Shown here: piece by piece, positions 42,271-57,534 of the stretch
Layout of the letters: every line of letters begins with the position of its first letter
How positions within the stretch are numbered: the first letter of the stretch is position 1
Program-made: the position numbers and the translations under genes
The notes under the pieces: model-generated
The model's input: the letters and a program-made list of their open reading frames with translations, nothing else
Told to the model about the DNA's origin: nothing
Databases searched by the model: none
Source of the DNA: Mycoemilia scoparia
Lineage: Eukaryota; Kickxellomycota; Kickxellomycetes; Kickxellales; Kickxellaceae
NCBI GenBank assembly: GCA_027575805.1
Contig: JANBPU010000033.1
Span: forward strand, 56,994 to 120,993
Direction: 5' to 3'
Length of the DNA stretch: 64,000 bases

Positions 42271-45146
42271 ATCTAAATTGCAAAGGGAAGAAACAGAGAA
42301 GGAAGAGGAGAGAAAACAGAGATTTATAAAAGTTTTGGTTGTGAAGGTAATACGAAAGGAGCGTAGGTGCGAAGCCTTTATAGTGCTGCGTGTTAAAGGC
42401 AGGAAACGAGTCTATGAAGGAGAGAGGAGGACGATAAAGATCAGGGTTTTGTGGAGAAACAAATCCTGGAGGACAGGGCGCGGCTTTAATACAAGTCGCG
42501 AGATAGTAGGAGAGGCATGAGCGCCAGGGTGTTGAAACAACTCATTTGGGCGGCAAAGATGACCATGCTTTACATATGTTGAGCATGGCTGATGTTGGTC
42601 AAAACAAGAGCCTGAGTTGGCCGACAATGGCAATCAAAAAATCATTTCCGAGAGCACTCTCGACCGCAAAGCGGAAACAGGGTTGTCCAAGAGACTCGAG
42701 CTGGCGACTAAAACCCTTGCATTCAAAAGAGCGCCGCCAATTCCCAAAAGTGTGTATTTTTGTGTACTTGTGTGGGGAGGGCGCTGCCTAATTTCAGCAA
42801 CAACAACAACAGCAAACCTTTCAAAGCGCAAAGCACACAAGCCTATATCCAAACTCAGTAAGGATGGCTTCGACTGCAAAGACCTATCAGCACTCTTTCT
42901 GGAGACGAGGCGCAAGTCTGTCTCCACACATATCGCCGCCACCTCCACATCCTTTATACTCTGGCTACCAGCCACAGAACTTTATCATCGAATTTTTCAT
43001 TCACTATCCAAACCCCGCTCGCACTCAGATAACAGGCCCTGCCTCCACCATGCTCCGCAAAAACAACCAAATTTGGCACCCATTTACAAACATAGTTACC
43101 TGGTAGTTGTGCTCGTGTTCTAAAGAGATAAATCCCTCTGCCCATTTTGCATAGAAGGACCATTAGGCCCCACAGCCCAGAAGGCCGCCTGCAGATCGAT
43201 GCCTCAAAATGAAAATACAGGGTGTTTGTGTCCGCCTGCTAGTGGCCCAACACATACACACACGCACACCTTTGGAGCTCTCTTTGTGGATGTGAATGTT
43301 AAGATTATAGCACTATGTGCAGAAGCACCGATGGTTGGACAAACGTTGAGCCTCAAACACAAATCTATGTAAGGGGACAACCATGTTTTCTGGTCATCGG
43401 GACAATTAAAACCGTCAGCCCCATTACTTGCACAATAAACTTATCCAGGCCCTGAATCTGAGGCCGATGCACTGTGGCAAAGGATGTCTTGGGCAGCAAT
43501 CCGAGTCCTCTTTCTTTCTCTTGGCTATCTCTCTCTCCACTACCTCAATCCAAAGGACATCACATTGATAGGGTGGTGGCAAACAGACAGACAGTGGGCC
43601 TCAATGAGCTCGCAGCCTTGCTTGTTCCGAAAAGAAGCGATGCATGCTGGGGCCTATCATCTACATCCATGAGATCCTTTTGGGCATGCAAAGGAGCGAA
43701 GGTTGGGACCGGAAATCCGAGGCCCAGAGTCCAGTGGGAGAGAACAAAAGGCATTAGAACAGGATTTGGACTGCTTGAACTTCATCCTCTGCTCTCGATG
43801 TTTGATGATTCTCGCTTACATGCAAAAACACTTGTTCCTTGGATCCCCACGGCCCCGCTGCAGTGCACACTTTCCATGAGCATCCGTGTGTGTGTGTGCG
43901 CGCGTACCTGTCTGTGTCTGCAAATGTGTATCGATAGCTGGCAAGACCAAAAACACGAATCTGGCGATCAAGGCCTCTGGGATGCAGGGGATAGTCTCAA
44001 GAATCAACAATGGCGAGCGGCAGAACCGGCAGCCGCAAGCTCATCCCTCTGTAGCAGAAGCAGAAGCCTCAGTCAGGTTCTCTGCTCAGTGAGGGAGGAG
44101 CAGCAGCAACGAGGCAAAAGGCAGCGGGCCAAACCCACATGCGCGTGGAATCCACGACGTCATGGGCGCTGCGTTGTGGCAGACGACGCAGAGAATTGTT
44201 GGGCATGTGTGTACACATCCTGGTAAATGTGTACCCAGGTTTCTGTGCCTCTCAGCATTGACAACCGTTGTTTTGGTCCGGATCGTCCTTTTGAACACTT
44301 CATGGTAGGAAATCTTCACAGGACTTCGGTACCCTCGAACCAGTCTCCAGCCTTTCATCCCGGCTGATTCGGATCGACAGGCAACACTGACCTTGTTTTC
44401 AATCAGGTTTTAGCCTTCTATTTTCTGTCTTGCGACTGGTGCTACTCCTCCAATCCTCTGCTTGGCACTTCGTATCCTTTGAGTTTTAATTAACCGGCAG
44501 CAGGTACTGGAGAATTGTTCTGTTCTTTTTCTCCCCCACTCCCCATCCTTGCACGCATGGTCTGCTACAGTCGCTCTCGGCCGAATTCTTCCGTCCGATG
44601 CGGTCTGTCTGCCCATCCCTCCTCCATTAGCCAAAAAGGCCCCTTGTTCTTTGATGCATCACTCCTCCCCCATCTCCCCTACCTCAAAAGCTCCATGCAA
44701 CGGCTGCCTTGCCGTCATTCCCTGAGTGTCGTTTCAAGCAGTCCGCTTTGTTGCTGCAGGCCACCCAAAATCGCTCCATTGTCTCAATTCCTGGCACCTG
44801 CCCTGCCACTGTTTTAATTAAAGTTATTACTGGTTGACTGAAAGAGATATTATAAACTAATTATACACTGTCAAAATGATGGTCTAATCACACAGAAAAA
44901 TGGTATGCACACAGAAAATGCTGGGGAAATTAAAGATTAAAAGTTGCAGTGGCGTTGGCCATACCGCGTATTGGGATAAGTAAGCCTATAGCACGATATG
45001 CAGTCGGCGATTTAAATCGGTGGGGATAGTATATGAAAATAGAGTTATAGTCTATAGGCTTTTATGCTGTAAAACAGACAATATAGTGGCACAGTATATG
45101 TATGCGGAGGAATATCAGCCGTCTGGAGTTGATGCCCGGGTTGATA
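42271..45146. other. 2.9-kb gene-poor region
   Basis: Promoter side of the SANT-factor gene and 3' side of the arrestin gene. Open frames on the plus strand (42617-43123; 43474-44226) are compositionally irregular, contain GT-repeat coding (Cys/Val runs) and show no family features, so they are not called. Confidence 0.45.
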
Positions 45147-48100
45147 CTAACGGCGAAAGGCACCGGACAACGATAGACTGATGCTTGGGCGGGATGTGAA
45201 TGAAAATTTAGATGAGTTCGAATGTACAGATGCCCTGCTGCTACTGCCGGCCAGCGATTTCAGAGTGTTGGTGTGGCTCAATGGCACTGTTGGCATGGCT
45301 GAGTCTTTGTCATTTCCGCTGCCTGCTGGCTCTGGCGGGATTGGTGGCAGCTCTTTGAACATGCTCTTACGCAGTTCCTTGCTTACCCCGGGAGATGCTA
45401 ATGGTGACTTTGAAGACGAGTGGTGTCTACGCCTCTCGCGATCCTTGCTGTGAGCGGACCCCTCGGACCGTTCATGGTGGTGATGGCGATGTCGCCGACT
45501 ATGACCGTGTGGCGATTCAGAGGTGCTTGTGCGGGATGACTTTCTATGTACGTCACCACTGTTGTCCTCTGTCTGTTTGTCGTCTTTGTGGTGGTGGTGA
45601 TGGCGGTGACGAGAAGAAGATGATGATGATGTGACTCCCTTCTTCTTGTGGCTGGATGATGATGTACTACCGCGGGGCTTCCTGTGTCGCTTGTGTTCCT
45701 CCTCTTGGCCAGTGCCTCTTTCACTTTCCTCCTTGCCATTGTGCTGCTCATGATAGTGGTGGTGGTGGTGATGCGTATGATGGTGTGTGTGATACTCAGC
45801 CTTCACTGCAGACGAAAGGGCCGTGGCTTCAGCAAAACCGTCAACAGTATCCGGAGCACTGGAAAGCTCACCAGTGTCGATCATGATCGGACCCAAAGCG
45901 TTGGTTTTACTGTGCTTTGCTAACCTCGTCTCCACACCCTGTACGCTGGCTTGCCCACTATAGATCTCCCTAGGCTCATATGGAGGTGGATCTTCGTCAT
46001 GAAGGAAATCATCGGATGAACATTGTTGCAGAATTGATGGTGACTGGGCTTGTGCCGCCTCTGCGCCTTCTAAAAGGAAAGTCTTCAAGTCTATCTTGGC
46101 AGACATGTTGGGCTCAGAGACAGTTCCTCTCTCTAGATCTATGGGGCTTTCTCGCACCTTTCGCCTACCGGCCATTTTTTTCAGCAATGATTTTGAGTTG
46201 GAACGAAGTCCTGTGGGGGCGATGCTTTTATTAATCACCGCGTCCATTTCTTTGGCCACAAGGTCTCTTGATAAGCCCTCAGTGCTGATACAATGAGGTA
46301 GAAGAGGCTTGTGGGATTTTGCTCCACTTCCGACGTCATTTTTGCTGAATGGAGGCTGGGATGTTTTCTTCACTGGATCAGCAGTCTTTTCATTTAAATA
46401 AAGTCTCCCCTGTAAATCAGCGGCAAGTTCTTTTGGTGAAAGTATTCTAGTCTTGGTACTCACAATGGTTGGGTAGACATGGATACTCCTCTGGGTATTT
46501 GATATGTAAAAATTCATCGACTTGCTCTTTCTCGGCATTATTGCTGCTAATGGATCAATAGCTACATCATACGCCAGGGATTCGGCATCCTCAATGGCAT
46601 CGACATTTCGTTGAGAGCCAGGTTTAGCATCTGCCTTTGGCTCATCACTTGGCACCACTGATGTATCTTTGACAATGCCGCTTGTTTTTTGTGGAAAAAC
46701 AGTCAAGTCTGCGTTAGTTGTAGACAAGCTACTAAGGGACCCATTGTCACACACTTTCTTTTTATCATCAGCACAATCAGGGGTAACTGGGACTACAGCT
46801 GGGGTAGCTTTTTCCGAAGAATAAATTATCTTTTTAATTGAAGAGTCCTCTTCGTGTTTACATGCTTTTTCCGTCTTGTTCTTTGTATTCGATCTTCTTC
46901 TGTGCGATGTCGAGGGCTTATGTACATGATAACGTCTCTGGCGTTCTTCTCGTTCGGAATTCTCATCTGATGCTTTGGGTGTCTCAATAATTTTACCTTC
47001 CTCTTTCGCTATAACAACCTCCTCCTCAAATACTTTTGGATCAGTGAATATCTCCACAGGTATAGGTAGCTCGGGGAGAGGTTTGCTGATAACATACTGT
47101 GAGCCCTCGTCCTCCTTGCTAACGGACTTCCTATGTCTGCGAAACAGCTTTCGCGGCGAATTACGATGTTGACCGCTGTTGGACCTGGCTGATGTTGGGC
47201 GTTCTGAGCTCTGATGCTGACTGGATTTGGAGCGGACCACCTGGTTAATATTTACACGAGAGCTTGAGCGTGATTCGGCTTGATAACTTGGCCTTGACTT
47301 AATAGGTGTATTGATTTGGCTTGACGACACTGAGTCAGACTTTCTATGTTTTCTTGTACGAGAGCTATTCTCATGTTTTGTGGACATTGATGTATCTGTT
47401 GGCTGTGGCTTATATCTGCCTGGGTAAGCAGTTTCAGGGTGAGCGCTCCATTGACTGCCGGTGGGCACTGGTGATTTTTCTAGGTCGTCTCGCTTTGACA
47501 AAGCCTGATGCTCGCTAGCAGTGCCAACTAGAGAAGGTCGCCTGATACCGCCAACTACAAGCGGCATGGTAGGCGGCACAGAGGCATCCTTGCCCTTTGG
47601 TACTGGGACTGGTGGGTGGTCTATTCTATCAATACGAATCAAAGTCGGTGGAATTCTGTCAACTGATTCCAAGTTGTAATACATGGAAGGAAGGTCGTCA
47701 AGAGAAAAATTGGGATCGTTTTGGGCAAGATATGCTTCCCAGCTAAGCTGTGGATCAACTTCTAGTGGGTTAGCGTCTGACAAATTACTTGGAACTTGGT
47801 GAATGAGACACCCGTCACTAATGGGCCTTATTCCCTCTTGCTCCCGCATACGTGCTACAGCCTCAAGGATCATTTCGTGATCAATATCTCGCTTGCTCAT
47901 TCTTGCGATCCTCCTTTTCATTTTTTTCTCGTCGCTTAGATCAAACGAGCTATCTGAAGGCGAGCTTGGGATGGAAATCCCAAGATCTGTAGTATATGTT
48001 TCTGCATTCTCGATCTGTGGAGGTGGCGTAAACATAACAATCTGGGTATCAATTGATACTGTTTGTTCTCCAGATAGCCATGAAGGAACGCTCAGTGTAA

Positions 48101-49314
48101 TTCGTAAATAGTGAGAAAAGCGGATATAATCGCTCCCCACAGATCCAACAGATATAGGTGGGACTGGTAATACCAGTGTCCTGAACTCGCCATCGCTTGC
48201 AGAATGTACATTATCACTTTCTTTTGGCGTTGTTGAACTAATGGAGAATCCATTGTTTCCGCTGCTCTGTATTTTTGGAGAAGTAACAGAGCCGACGTTT
48301 TGAGAAACACGTGAAATGACTCGATCGAATTCGGCAATAGGATTCTGAAAGCTAGACAAACAGCTTTCTCGACAAACTATATGCTCATATAGAGTAGCAG
48401 TAACCTTGCTGACAGAATTGCTGGTTTGGGATCTAGTTCCGTAGTTTATAGTAATGTTGGAACCAGGCCAGGCTTCACACCCCTGTATGTCGGCATACAG
48501 ATGGACAAGTGGCTTTACTTTGTGGCCACGCTTTTCAGTAAACAGAATTTCGTCAATCTCGGTACTACTCTCCGGATGCATTGATGGAATCAACATTGGA
48601 ACGTAGACAATTTCGCGCTGGCAGTTAGCCAAAGACTCTTCCATAAAATCTGAGGTAAATGGAATGGATCCTAAAGGACTGACCATTGGTGGTGGGGTAT
48701 TTTGATCTGGTTCAGGAACTTTGGTGACCTCAGCACAGATTGAATAGCAGAATTCACAGTGCTGAGTTTTTATAGATGCTGGGTAATTTATATTTGGCAT
48801 TTTTGCTTTGAAATAAAATACATGCATTCCTTCCAGGAGTGTTGCAGTATCTATAACATATAAGTGGATATATATATATATATAATTATAAGGTGACACC
48901 GTATAGACAAAACGCATATTTTTGACTTTTGCATAATAAACTGAAATAGTTTATATATCTCAGTTTTACAATAGGCAAGTAAATTAAATTTTAAGCTCAT
49001 GATGATGATGATGATGATGATATTGGAGTCATGTGCTATTTCTTACCTTTATTGGCTATGCTTTTGCTCCAAAGCTGTAGTGGAACATTGAATAGGCTCC
49101 GTTCTTGAATATCATGGATAGATTTTTCACTCAGCCGAAACCTCTCAATACCCCGTAAAGTTAACGAAACCTTTGCATTTTCTATGGGAGCACTAAGTTG
49201 TAGTTTGACTTGGCCATCGAACTTTGAGTTTGGGCGGATAGGTTTAGACACGCTGCAACCGATGCCAGAAGACAAGTGGATCCGTATTAGGTCCACAGGT
49301 TTTCTTACAATCAT
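45147..49314 (-). CDS. Large alpha-arrestin (ART-like) with PPxY motif
   Basis: Two exons, 49314-49047 and 48850-45147, GT-AG intron, frame kept; 1323 aa. The arrestin N-domain spans exon 1 into exon 2 (GQVKLQLSAPIENAKVSLTL; LLEGMHVFYFKAKMP; YPASIKTQHCEFCYSI). The C-domain follows (YIRFSHYLRITLSVPSWLSG). The remaining ~900 residues are disordered and rich in Ser, Arg, Lys and His. They include a DPPPYEPRE motif near residue 1045, the PPxY ligand of Nedd4/Rsp5 WW domains, and a His block (YHTHHHTHHHHHHYH). Family role: recruiting Rsp5-type ubiquitin ligase to plasma-membrane transporters for endocytosis. It is much longer than most yeast ARTs. An (ATG)n trinucleotide run lies in the intron near 49000. 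Confidence 0.88.
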
Positions 49315-52300
49315 CAAAGGCTATGAGATAATGGAGCGTATATTATAGTGAAAACTCAACTTTATGGCTATTACTATAATGCGGTGAGCTTGCAGTGCTA
49401 AAGCAATATCTGCACAGCAGCAAAGAAGGATACAATGTTAGTATGGTATAAATGCGGTCACCAGAAGGCGTCACGAGGCTTTCTGGTTTTGGTACAAGTG
49501 CTTGATTGAAACAGTTAAAAATAGGGACAAAAACAAACTTTGGGAAGAGAGTGGGTGAAAAGGCAATAATAGAGGTAGATATAAACAGTATTAGATAAGG
49601 ACAAAAAAGAATAAAATATATAAAGTGCAATAATTAAGAGAAAGGTAAGTATATTCTTGATGTTAATTAAAATGGAGAGTAAAAAGGGTGCAGCAGAGCA
49701 ACCTCTACCAAGGAGATGAGGGTGAGGGTGAGGGTGAGTGTGAGTGTGAGAGAGATGAAATGGTATTGCGAGTGCAATACTGTGTGGGAATAAATTATGT
49801 GTTGTAATTTATACATAAACACACGAAAGCAAAAAGGGAAAGAGTGGTGGTGGAGAGGGGATCAATGAATGAGTAGATAATAAAGGCAATTGCGGTGATC
49901 GCAACATTGTATGATGCATACTTAAAACAGGACCAACCCAACAGGAGGAGCAGCAGCAGCAACAGACGCAACACAGACACAAAATGGGCGTTACTCACCT
50001 TCTCACTCCAGGAAACAAACGTATAAACAAATATTGCAGAAGAAACTAGACCCTGACAACGAAAACCAAACCTCGTGAAACGAAACACAAAATGGCAACA
50101 CAATTTAAAAGATGAGTGGACGAGGCTGTGTAGAAAATTGTACAACAGTAGGCGAGGCAGGTGTGTTTTTGCTATGACTGTCGGTTGTACTAGTAAATGA
50201 AAAATATGCTGGATGTGAGGGATTATGTATGTTCAAACGTCGCTCACTACTATTCTAGTGCCAAACAGCCACTATCAGGGCTTTGTTGTTACTAATTTAC
50301 GTTACAGGAAATGGATGTGGGTTCCAGGAGGTTCAAATTACGGGGCTACAATATTTGACAAATTAACGATATCCCCTTTGGGAGTTGTAGATATCGAAGC
50401 AAAATATGATGATGATGGTGGTGGTGGCGGACTTGGTAACAGTGGTACTGGATAGATGTTTGTTTATTTGCCAGGGATGTTGTGCGGGGATGACACACAA
50501 AACAGTAGAAGCCAAGCAGCATACACACTCACACTCACACACGGATACACTGATGATAGGAAAGCACACAACTCTAGTAATAGTAAATACACACGGGCGG
50601 GTATTTTGGAAGCACAGGCTAAATAGGGGCAGCTTAAACCTTGCAAAGACCAGCAGTGCTTAGTAAGCGTGCGAAAAAGACTGTAAATGGGAGTTTGTAA
50701 TCGGTAACGAGTTCTCTGGTTAGCAGAGAAAATGGGATATATCCTGTGGGGTATGGCTGGAGCCCTTTGGAAAGATTGATTTGTTGGTTAGCAAGTATGA
50801 AAATAAAGTCACGGAAGAAATATAAATGAAAAAGAGAGAGTGAGAAAAAGAGAAATATAGAGGTATTTACCAAAGCTGATTGAAGATGATATTATAATGA
50901 TAGGGCGGGAGTATGTATCATATATGCGTGCTGAGGCTGTATGCGTGTGTGTGTGTGCGATAAAACGGAACGGAATGCTAGAAGATGCAAATGCTTTCTT
51001 TATAGACTAGCGCGGAATGTGAGAAAGCAGAGTCACCACCACTCCAACCAAGAAGCTGTGCAGGCCAAATGGGTACAGCCACAAAGTGTACCGCGAATAG
51101 CAGCATGGAGGCCGTTTGTTATCTGCGCAATAAACTCCCAACCCAGCATTCGCCCACACATCTGCCTCCCTCTGACATTTGTCCACTCACTTGGCATAAT
51201 GAAAAAGAGTGTTTCTGGCTTGCATAGCCGGCGGCGATAGCATGGGTCCTGGGGTTACTTGAGAACAGCCACCGCATCAACCGCCAGCCATATTCCCTGT
51301 ATGGAGTAGAGGGATGGCCGTGTGACATTAAGGGTTAATTTATAGTGGGCGCAGAGATACACTCGGAAAGCCATCATCTCCGAGAGAGAGTGTGTGTGTG
51401 TGCGAAAAATAAAGAAACAAAGAAGGCCCAAGGCGTATAGCTTGCTGACCTAACGAACCAACGTATGGTAAACATCGCACCCTTATTTTTGTCGTGTCAG
51501 CTCTCCAGCAATAAAAAGACATTTGTATGCAGGACGACAAAGCGCCTTAGGATTACATACTTGTGGTACGTACATCTTGATAATGCTTAGCAAGCATAGT
51601 GTGAAAGAGTGAAGGGTGGTTGCGTTTGCATGGGCTCTTTCAAAAGTCCGCCTGAAGGTCCGTCCTTTTGCATAATGATAGGCAGTATTGGAGTGCAGGA
51701 GCAAAAACAAAGTCGCAAAGATGGGTGTACCCTGGCTGTCACAGCTGCTGTTACCACTACAGTACATCGCCTGTCCGCCTGGATACCTTTGGGGCTCGTC
51801 GCTTGTCAACTCAAAAATCGCAGCCCAGCAATAACAACAAAACGGCGTGCAAGTCTATATTTGATACAAGGTTTATATAATTCTACTGACAAAAAGCACC
51901 CTGGCTTGAGGCTGGTGTACCTCTGGTGTTACGCGAGTCTGGTGACGATCCAGGTTCAAACAAGCAAAAATCTGGGCCGATTATTAAACGGCATGTATTC
52001 CCTGAACACTGTTGGTGGTATCAGAACAATAAACTTATGCACTCTGGCGCTCAGTTTGTCATGGCTATTTCCTTTTTTGGTCGCCTTGATTCCACTCCCT
52101 TTCTCTGTCTGTTCGGATTATTCATCGTTGGTCCACACTTGCAACCTAATTTCTCTTCATTTGACCCAACAACAATCGCCCCCTTTTATACCACATCCGC
52201 ACGCACACCTACCAACCATTGGGTGACATGGTATGGCAATAGTACTATTAAAAAGAAAGCAAATTGCAATTTTTTGATAGCATAGGATTTGCTAAAGTCT

Positions 52301-53781
52301 ATTTTTAGAAACTACAGCATCCCTTGCTAAAGTGCACAAGATATATACAGTTGTTGTATGGCGCACATATTATTTTATGGTGTATGTTACCGATATTTGG
52401 CTATGAAAGGCTTTATGTTTTAGGTGAGCAGCATGCAGGCACATAAAAGGCTATCTTGTTATTTTAACATCCAGAATACATCAAATGAATGCTGCAAGCA
52501 TAGATGTTGGGTTTTATTATAAAATAGAGGCTGTGGACTATACAAATGTTAGTTTTTAATCCTCGGGGTTGATGTAATGCCTTCAACCACAATACAACAA
52601 AATGAGGTTAGATGTTCTAGAAAAATTCTTTTCAAAATGATGTGGCGTTTTTTAGAGGAGATGAGTTGTTTTGGGTGTTGTAATAGCAGGCAGCAGCAGC
52701 AGTACTTATCAGGGAACCCACATCTCTCTTCCAAGGGTATGCCGGCTTCATATACCCGGATGATAAAAATACTTTTTGTTGTTCTTGTTGATCTGTGCAA
52801 TACTATGCTATCTAATTGTCATGGAAAATCTCGGGTGCAAAAGGAAATGCCCACTAATGTAATAGAAATGATAATTAAATGTGTTTAAACAAAGATACTA
52901 GCACAATTGTGACTGTAGTTTTGGGTTTGTTCCTCTCTCTCTCTCTCTCTCTATCTTGCTTTCAAGCCTGTAAACTTTATTTTGTTGATTTGTTTACAGA
53001 CTCACCAACATCATTATCAACACCTTTTTTTCTTTTAAACATCATGTGAGCAATTGCTTGTGAATGTTATTTCTTTTCTAATTGTATTTTAGTATTTCTT
53101 TTTGAAGGGCACTGGCACTTGTCTTTTGGAGGCCGTCAATGATTATAGGGGCAGCAATCACAGCCAATTGTGTGTGGCTAGCCCTTCGAAAATAATCTTC
53201 CAAATGTCCATGGGAATTGATGTTACAGCCTGTGTTATGGTTTTTTCAGTAAGTTGTAGTAGTATTGGTAGCTGGGCTATTAATAGATAAGTGCCAGAAT
53301 ATCGGTTGAGTATGCTGGTGAGAACAAAAATAAACAAGTTAGGGAATTTTTATTGAATGAACTAGCAGCTACAAAAAGTTCTTGGCATATTATTATTGCT
53401 TTGGAAAACAGTATTTTTACAGCCACTCGGTCCAAACAGAAACGAATAAATAGGTCAAATGTGTAGTGATGGCGAATCATTCCGGATCAACAAAACTCAA
53501 TTTACACGACATTTTTATATGGAGAACTGTTGGTAAAGTACTAGTGAGAATACTGACAAGCAATTGCAAGGGTACCACGATACTTCCCCAAGCAATAACT
53601 ATGTGGAACAACGCACATCAACTCAAGATGGAATACTGTGATCGGCTTAAAAAATGTGACTGGAATACCATCTTATTAGTAATTTATTAATCAACAGCAT
53701 TTAGTTAAAGAAATGGGAAAATAGAGAGAGAGAGAGAGAGAGAGCATGTTTATGTTGTAGGATTTGTAACAGCAAAATATG
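49315..53781. other. 4.5-kb gene-poor region
   Basis: Upstream region of the arrestin gene. Contains GAGGGT/GAGTGT hexamer repeats (about 49719-49752), a CT run (52933-52952), a GA run (53723-53744) and a MITE (53091). Open frames at 51609-52226 and elsewhere show no recognisable protein and are not called. Confidence 0.5.
53091..53202. repeat. MITE family copy (type B, inverted)
   Basis: Left end TTTCTTTTTGAAGGGC, right end TAGCCCTTCGAAAATAATCT. The interior TTTTGGAGGCCGTCAATGAT then TATAGGGGCAGCAATCACAG is the reverse complement of the type-B core at 54720. Confidence 0.75.
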
Positions 53782-54468
53782 TCATGGTCTGTATCCATAA
53801 ATCTCTATACATCTATCATTAAATGCTTTGAACATAGTCTGGCAAACAGACTCCATTGCTACCTGAGACAGAGCCGCGTATAGCGGTGACTTGAATTCGA
53901 AATCAACATGAAATTTGACTAGTGTTTTGGGTGTATCCAAGCATTGTGGAATCAGCGTCCATGTGGAGTTCAATTCCTTGAAAATACTTCCATCCAGCGC
54001 CTTGGCGTTTACCATCCACGGCTTTTCCATAGTCACAAATGATACGTACTTTTCAGCAACCGATTGAAACCCGACCTCCATCTCTGCCTCGACCTCTGTG
54101 TACTCGACTGTGGCTTTATTAGCCTGCCGGATTGTACTAACAATATTTTGGGATTTGCGTGTATTTTCAAATATCTGTGAGTGTGTGCACCAAGGGAGGA
54201 ACTTGTGGTATTGGTTGACATCTGATACGACTTGGAATAGTTCTATTTGGGTATATTTTAATATCGCGTCTTTGTTGTACTCGATTCTGCTGCTTGGGCC
54301 TAGCTTTGATGCAATGCTTCCAAGGTCTAGGAATCTGGGATTTCTTGATCCTGAAAATAGCCTACTCAGTGGGCCATTGATGCTGGTAGACTTGGAACCA
54401 AATCTGTTATTTATTGCCACTGATACAATATTAGCGCAGCATGGCTTATTGCTAATCACCTTTAACAT
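53782..54468 (-). CDS. COQ10: Coenzyme Q-binding protein COQ10
   Basis: Single exon, 228 aa, ATG at 54468-54466. The N-terminus is Arg/Ser-rich without early acids, fitting a mitochondrial presequence. The START/polyketide-cyclase domain begins around residue 75 with the family signature QVVSDVNQYHKFLPWCTHS. It continues with EAEMEVGFQSVAEKYVSFVT, STWTLIPQ and KFHVDFEFKSPLYAALSQVA. COQ10 binds ubiquinone in the mitochondrial matrix and supports its synthesis and delivery to the respiratory chain. Length and motifs match the fungal family. Confidence 0.95.
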   Translation of the reverse strand: MLKVISNKPCCANIVSVAINNRFGSKSTSINGPLSRLFSGSRNPRFLDLGSIASKLGPSSRIEYNKDAILKYTQIELFQVVSDVNQYHKFLPWCTHSQIFENTRKSQNIVSTIRQANKATVEYTEVEAEMEVGFQSVAEKYVSFVTMEKPWMVNAKALDGSIFKELNSTWTLIPQCLDTPKTLVKFHVDFEFKSPLYAALSQVAMESVCQTMFKAFNDRCIEIYGYRP

Positions 54469-55308
54469 CAATTATTGTTATACTGGTCTCTATGAGTTTG
54501 TGTGTATATATATATGTGTGTGTGCGTGCAATTTAGAACAAAAGGATTAGAGTCAGTCAAAAAGCAAATATTATTAAAACAAAGAAGACCGGAAACACAA
54601 GATCTGTGGGTGCTATAACCTGGAACTATTGAAGAGATTAGAAAGGGTTAATCCGCGCACATTGGTACAATTATGGAAACATCAAATGAAACCTATCAAA
54701 TGCCATAGTTTTGATCATTTGGGATATTGTTTTTGAAGGGTTAGTCACACACATTTGGCTGTGATTGCTTCCCATATATAATCATTGATGGCCTCCAAAA
54801 GGAGTCTGTACCCTTCAAAAATTGTCACCCATTTTGTTTTAAAGAGCTTAAATTGATAGCTTTATATAGCATCAGTTATCTGGATTAAATAAATTTAAAT
54901 TTGGGACTTTTTATAACCAGCAAAGATTTACGATTAAAGACAGTGTTGAAATAAAATATTGTAAAGGAGATCGAAATGGCTATTGTTAAACCCTGACCAA
55001 CTAAAAAAAGACTTTATAGAGCCACTATTGGCAAAATGGTAAGCCAATATAATGACCAGATATAGAAACAAACCAGTGTGTGTATGTGTATGAAAGTGCA
55101 CATAATATAAGCTAACAAATATCGATAGGGGCTATTCTTTTTTAACCAGACAGTCTTCTTTGGCACTTTCAACTGTACATGCTACAGCGATATATAAATG
55201 TTTATATGTGAGTATGTGTATAAGGGACTAAAGATAAGGGTTGTCTACTACAGAGTAAGGAAAGTGTTTAATGGTGTGACTGTCCAGAAATGAAGATCCC
55301 GAACCAAT
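54469..55308. other. Spacer between COQ10 and ARF1
   Basis: COQ10 promoter side and ARF1 3' flank. Contains a MITE (54720-54831) and CA/TG-rich tracts. Confidence 0.5.
54720..54831. repeat. MITE family copy (type B)
   Basis: Left end TGGGATATTGTTTTTGAAGG, right end TACCCTTCAAAAATTGTCAC. The interior ACATTTGGCTGTGATTGCTT and GATGGCCTCCAAAAG aligns with the copies at 37369 and (reversed) 53091. Confidence 0.8.

Positions 55309-57534
<2,226 letters not shown>

Noticed and set aside
43474..44226. 250-codon plus-strand open frame
   Set aside because: Composition follows underlying GT-repeat and low-complexity DNA (Cys/Val runs). No start context, homology or splice support.
49719..49752. GAGGGT/GAGTGT tandem, telomere-like at first sight
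   Set aside because: Only a few irregular hexamers that do not match TTAGGG or its complement; an ordinary simple repeat.
51609..52226. 205-codon plus-strand open frame
   Set aside because: Irregular composition, no recognisable motif, overlapped by equally long frames on both strands.
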